Assembly (NCBI GenBank): GCA_002394665.1
Contig: DGUL01000006.1
Location: forward strand, 1 to 64,000
Direction of reading: 5' to 3'
Length of the DNA stretch: 64,000 nucleotides
Source of the DNA: Rickettsiales bacterium UBA4311
GTDB lineage: Bacteria > Pseudomonadota > Alphaproteobacteria > Rickettsiales > Deianiraeaceae
Shown: positions 62,079 to 64,000 of the stretch, piece by piece
Layout: each line of letters starts with the position of its first letter
How positions within the stretch are numbered: position 1 is the first letter of the stretch
Notes under the pieces: generated by a model
Databases searched by the model: none
Told to the model about the DNA's origin: nothing
Seen by the model: only the letters and a program-made list of their open reading frames with translations
Translations under genes and position numbers: made by a program

Positions 62079-63704
62079 CTATTTCTTTGCAATATTCTCT
62101 TCAACAAAATCGCTGATGAGCTTCACTCCAAAACCACTTGCAAAATCCGCGACGCCAAATGCATTATTTTTTGTCGCATTATCTACGCCTGCAATGTCAA
62201 TATGAGCCCAGTTTTTGTTGTCATCAATGAAATTTTCCAAAAATGCCGCCGCTGTTGCACTGCCGGCATAACGGACGGAACTTAAATTTCTTAAATCAGC
62301 AATTTGTGATTTCATAGCGTCGCTATATTCCTCACCCATTGGCATAACCCAACACTTATCGCCTGTCTTTTCGCCACTTGCAACAAGCTTTTTTCCAAGC
62401 TCTTCATTGTTGGTAAATACCCCAGCACGTTCAAGTCCCAATGCAACCATAATCGCACCAGTCAAAGTTGCCATATCAATCATATATTCAGGCTTATAAT
62501 TTAATTGTGCGTAATATAAAATATCACCCAAAACCAATCGCCCTTCTGCATCTGTATCTATAATTTCAACACTTTTTCCAGACATTGATTTTACAATATC
62601 TCCAACTTTTTGAGCATTACCATCTGGCATATTTTCAACCAATCCTGCGACAGCAACAAGGTTTAATTTTTCGCCATTTTTTGCAATAGCCAAAGCACTT
62701 GACAAAATCGTAGCCGCTCCAAGCATATCACCCTTCATTCCATCCATATATTGAGATGGTTTTAAGCACAATCCTCCGCTATCAAAGCAAACTCCCTTAC
62801 CTATCAAGGCTAAATCATAGCCTTTTTTCTTTGAATTGCCATTATATTCAACAACTACAACTTTTGGCTCTTTAACACTTCCTTGTGCAACACCAAGCAA
62901 CATATTCATCCCGAGTTTTTCAAGTTCTTTTTTTTCCAAAACTTTAACTTTTGTATTTTTAACACCAGCGAAAGCTTTTTTTACTTCATTCGCAAAACTT
63001 TCAGGATAAAGAATATTTGACGGCTCATTGCCAAAACTTCTTGCATAAAAAATTCCTTCAAGCTGATTTTGCCTTTTTTCAATCAAATCTTTAATTTCCA
63101 CATTCTTTTTGACATCAACTTTTTTCTTACCGCACAAAACAACAGAAGAAACAGATGGCAATTTTTTAATTTTCTCATTATCTGTTAAATACTTGCTAAA
63201 ACGATAAATCCTCTGATTAAAACCAAAATATGCTTCAACAAGTAATTTATCTTCGATATCGCAATACTCATTGGAAAGAGCGACGGATATCTTTTTACCG
63301 CAAATTACATAGTCAGCAACTTTTGCCCCTGCTTTTTGAACGGCAAGAACGATATTCTTACCATCTTCCTTTCGGCTTTTTTTGCCGTCCTCTTTATCTT
63401 TGCTGTCTTTGCCATCACCCATTCCAACAAAAATAACTTTTTGACCTTTTACAAAACCCAAATTCGCAACTTTGCCATTTTTTACTTCAAAATCATTTAA
63501 ATCAACTTCTGCTTTCAAGCTCTCACCGAACTTGCTTTTTAACGCTTTTTTTAAACCACTTTCGTCAACAAAATACGCAACGAGTTCTGCTTTATTTACA
63601 TCACTAAATTCAACTTTTAACACAGACTTTTGAACAAATGCTTTCGTATCCAAAACATTATTAGATTGTGATTTTTTATCTGCTTTTTTCCTAAGCATAG
63701 ACAT
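62079..63704 (-). CDS. pepA: Leucyl aminopeptidase (M17 cytosol aminopeptidase)
   Basis: Two-metal peptidase of 541 residues. The catalytic domain has GKGVCFDSGGLCLKPSQYMDG (metal-binding and catalytic Lys), MKGDMLGAATI, the signature DTDAEGRLVLGD and MATLTGA. The N-terminal domain (about 1-190) is divergent, with an added Lys-Asp-Gly-rich insertion (KDSKDKEDGKKSRKEDGK). In some bacteria the homologue is also a Xer accessory factor; the Xer gene is in this window but far away. The start may be the second Met (MLRKKADK). Confidence 0.95.
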   Translation of the reverse strand: MSMLRKKADKKSQSNNVLDTKAFVQKSVLKVEFSDVNKAELVAYFVDESGLKKALKSKFGESLKAEVDLNDFEVKNGKVANLGFVKGQKVIFVGMGDGKDSKDKEDGKKSRKEDGKNIVLAVQKAGAKVADYVICGKKISVALSNEYCDIEDKLLVEAYFGFNQRIYRFSKYLTDNEKIKKLPSVSSVVLCGKKKVDVKKNVEIKDLIEKRQNQLEGIFYARSFGNEPSNILYPESFANEVKKAFAGVKNTKVKVLEKKELEKLGMNMLLGVAQGSVKEPKVVVVEYNGNSKKKGYDLALIGKGVCFDSGGLCLKPSQYMDGMKGDMLGAATILSSALAIAKNGEKLNLVAVAGLVENMPDGNAQKVGDIVKSMSGKSVEIIDTDAEGRLVLGDILYYAQLNYKPEYMIDMATLTGAIMVALGLERAGVFTNNEELGKKLVASGEKTGDKCWVMPMGEEYSDAMKSQIADLRNLSSVRYAGSATAAAFLENFIDDNKNWAHIDIAGVDNATKNNAFGVADFASGFGVKLISDFVEENIAKK

Positions 63705-63807
63705 AAAACAACTATAAAACCACCTTAATGCAACAAGATTGAATTATTTTGCAAGCTTTTTTTATTTTTCTTGTTTTTCTTGATTTTAATTTGTTTTATT
63801 TGCAAAT

Positions 63808-64000
63808 GTGAGGCGTGGAAAAAGTTATAAAGACTGTAAAAAAAATTGGTATACTGGGCTTTTTATATGATTGCCTTGCGATGATTGGAGACGGCTTTAT
63901 AAAGTTTAATGCCACACTTGGAAAATTTTCTATTTTTATTTGGAAACTACTATCATCGGCCATCAGCAAGCAATTTTTTTTCCGCAACTTTTTAAGCTCA
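63808..64000 (+). CDS. Partial gene at the right edge, possibly an MlaE-type ABC permease
   Basis: From GTG 63808 the frame stays open to the window end (64 codons). The translated start includes IGILGFLYDCLAMIGDGF and LGKFSIFIWKLLSSAISK, a hydrophobic amphipathic pattern like the N-terminus of the MlaE/YrbE permease family, which imports phospholipids for outer-membrane asymmetry. ATG 63877 is an alternative start. It diverges from pepA. The fragment is too short for a firm call. Confidence 0.35.

Noticed and set aside
61895..62116. 73-residue ORF between tRNA-Leu and pepA
   Set aside because: Low-complexity Lys/Gln/Thr protein overlapping the end of pepA, with no family features.
1..64000. 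CRISPR arrays, insertion sequences or integrated prophage
   Set aside because: No regularly spaced direct repeats, transposase or integrase other than a Xer-type recombinase was seen; the three phage-like genes lack an attachment site or neighbours.

Overview
The window is about one-third GC, gene-dense and carries genes on both strands with very short gaps. It looks like a chromosome segment of a host-associated alphaproteobacterium. The reasons are three linked genes resembling the head-tail genes g6-g7-g8 of alphaproteobacterial gene transfer agents, a Gram-negative envelope set, an orphan mraZ, an RpoH-like promoter before dnaK, and T/A-rich start regions that mostly lack a Shine-Dalgarno sequence. 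A Rickettsiales-like lineage with retained amino acid synthesis (for example Deianiraea-type) fits, but this is a guess from gene content, not a placement.

Region 1 (1-9.5 kb): the 3' part of an outer-membrane protein gene with a clear terminator, then one operon carrying the whole route from PEP plus erythrose-4-P to phenylalanine: DAHP synthase, aroB, aroA, an aroK-aroE-aroD fusion, aroC, a chorismate mutase-aminotransferase fusion, and an ACT-less prephenate dehydratase. A phenylalanine-rich 18-codon leader ORF with alternative hairpins sits before it and looks like a classical attenuator. aroB and aroA each carry a one-base frame break in a homopolymer.

Region 2 (9.5-17.1 kb): tRNA-Ser, a membrane protein, dnaK, tRNA-Arg, a family 25 glycosyltransferase, then a second leader ORF ending in five tyrosine codons, followed at once by a strong hairpin, a frameshifted tyrosine phenol-lyase/tryptophanase family gene and an NhaC-type transporter. 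The two leaders suggest separate Phe and Tyr control circuits.

Region 3 (17.1-31.9 kb): comF, rpsP, mraZ with a promoter overlapped by 10-bp-spaced TGGRA repeats, a candidate 6S RNA downstream of a zapA-like gene, a low-complexity secreted protein, dapB, a secretin and prepilin peptidase, miaA (with no normal start codon), a C-terminal processing protease, the GTA-like trio, a coiled-coil protein, ychF and infA.

Region 4 (31.9-64 kb): xerC/D recombinase, clpB-rppH, tRNA-Val, tilS, lgt, rodA, yebC, dapA, ftsY-cca, an envelope operon (AsmA-like giant, secreted protein, porin, GspL/PilM-N-like protein), a SPOR protein, HIT protein, thyA, a membrane-anchored pyruvate kinase-like protein, unlinked pheT and pheS around a bamB-like lipoprotein gene, a tRNA-Ala/Glu/Leu group, pepA, and a partial gene at the right edge that may be an MlaE-type permease.

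Functional calls rest on motif recognition by eye; no database search or folding program was run.
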